From: an uncultured Methylobacter sp.
Lineage (GTDB): Bacteria > Pseudomonadota > Gammaproteobacteria > Methylococcales > Methylomonadaceae
Direction: 5' to 3'
Assembly (NCBI GenBank): GCA_903831545.1
Contig: CAIKYI010000603.1
Location: 1 to 5,178 of the forward strand
DNA length: 5,178 nucleotides
This document shows, piece after piece, positions 4,837 through 5,178 of this stretch. Numbering within the stretch: the first letter of the stretch is position 1; each line of letters starts with the position of its first letter. The position numbers and the translations under genes are program-made. The notes under the pieces are model-generated. The model saw only the letters and a list, made by a program, of their open reading frames with translations. It did no database searches and had not been told where the DNA came from.

Positions 4837-5178
4837 ATGAAAAATGATGATTTATTATGCCCCAGCGCACCGCTAACCGAAGAGTCATTTCTTTTTGGTA
4901 TTCTGGATGAGAAGGCAGAAGTCAATTACACCGAAAAGCCAATACGTATAACAGAAGGATTGGCAAAGATTTTCAATGATCTTGATAACCCTGAAAAACA
5001 CTTTCGCTTCACCATGAAGTGTGGTGAAAGTAGTTGTGCGCAATGGAAAAATGAAAAGTGCTCCATAGCCTCAGCGCTTAAAACTTCAAACGTTAACCTT
5101 GCGACAAAACTGACCGCTTGTGGAATAAGACGGGCGTGCAGATGGTTCAGTCAGGAAGGAGAAAGGGCTTGTAGATTA
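4837..5178 (+). CDS. Cys-rich putative metal-binding protein, N-terminal part (cut by right edge)
   Basis: The frame gives 114 residues and is still open at the edge. The ATG is supported by AGGA at 4826-4829, seven bases upstream; an upstream GTG at 4804 in the same frame lies inside the hairpin and is unlikely. There is no signal peptide or membrane segment. Cysteines are at 8, 62, 67, 75, 95, 101 and 112, with the pattern C62-x4-C67-x7-C75-x19-C95-x5-C101-x10-C112. Many Trp, Arg and Gly lie near them: CGESSCAQW, then CGIRRACRWFSQEG. Such spacing suggests a zinc or iron-sulphur site, and more ligands may follow past the edge. I have an impression that CRWFxQxG-type endings occur in small uncharacterised bacterial proteins, but I cannot name a family. 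It probably forms an operon with the 105-residue gene upstream, with the hairpin between them tuning its level. Confidence 0.75.
   Translation, partial: MKNDDLLCPSAPLTEESFLFGILDEKAEVNYTEKPIRITEGLAKIFNDLDNPEKHFRFTMKCGESSCAQWKNEKCSIASALKTSNVNLATKLTACGIRRACRWFSQEGERACRL

Noticed and set aside
4818..4847. Nine-codon frame overlapping the start of the Cys-rich gene
   Set aside because: It has no ribosome-binding site of its own, as the AGGA lies inside it; too short to support as a leader peptide.

Overview
The window looks like a chromosomal stretch from a mid-GC proteobacterium, most likely a gammaproteobacterium. The evidence is a PqiA/LetA-type membrane protein, a NarL/FixJ response regulator, a HisKA kinase of the HxLRQPL subtype, a Sec-exported pentapeptide-repeat protein and readable sigma70-like promoters. 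A methanotroph of the Methylococcales is my guess from overall style only; nothing here proves it.

Layout, left to right. (1) Positions 1-401, minus strand: the N-terminal part of a PqiA/LetA-family protein that runs off the left edge, with a good sigma70-like promoter just upstream. (2) 402-767: divergent intergenic region. (3) 768-1544, plus: an exported pentapeptide-repeat protein with about 35 repeats in two blocks. (4) 1545-1972: a 428-base gap with a compact set of stem-loops in its first third and an AT-rich probable promoter zone after it. (5) 1973-3364, plus: a six-helix membrane sensor histidine kinase. (6) 3394-4059, minus: a NarL/FixJ response regulator that converges on the kinase, with 29 bases between the stop codons. 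(7) 4060-4437: a long non-coding gap. Next to the regulator promoter it holds a perfect 16-bp palindrome and a cluster of CCTAAG repeats; further right is sequence that may be a decayed or interspersed element. (8) 4438-4755 and 4837 to the right edge, plus: two small genes with good ribosome-binding sites. The first is an unrecognised 105-residue protein. The second is a Cys-rich protein cut by the window end. A 15-bp stem-loop lies between them.

Functionally, the kinase and regulator are the obvious pair: adjacent, complementary and otherwise without partners in view. Their targets are not shown by the sequence, but the palindrome and CCTAAG cluster between the regulator and the small-gene pair are good candidate operator sites. 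The least explained part is the two-gene cluster at the right edge. It looks like the start of an operon that continues beyond the window, and the internal hairpin could set different expression levels for its two genes.
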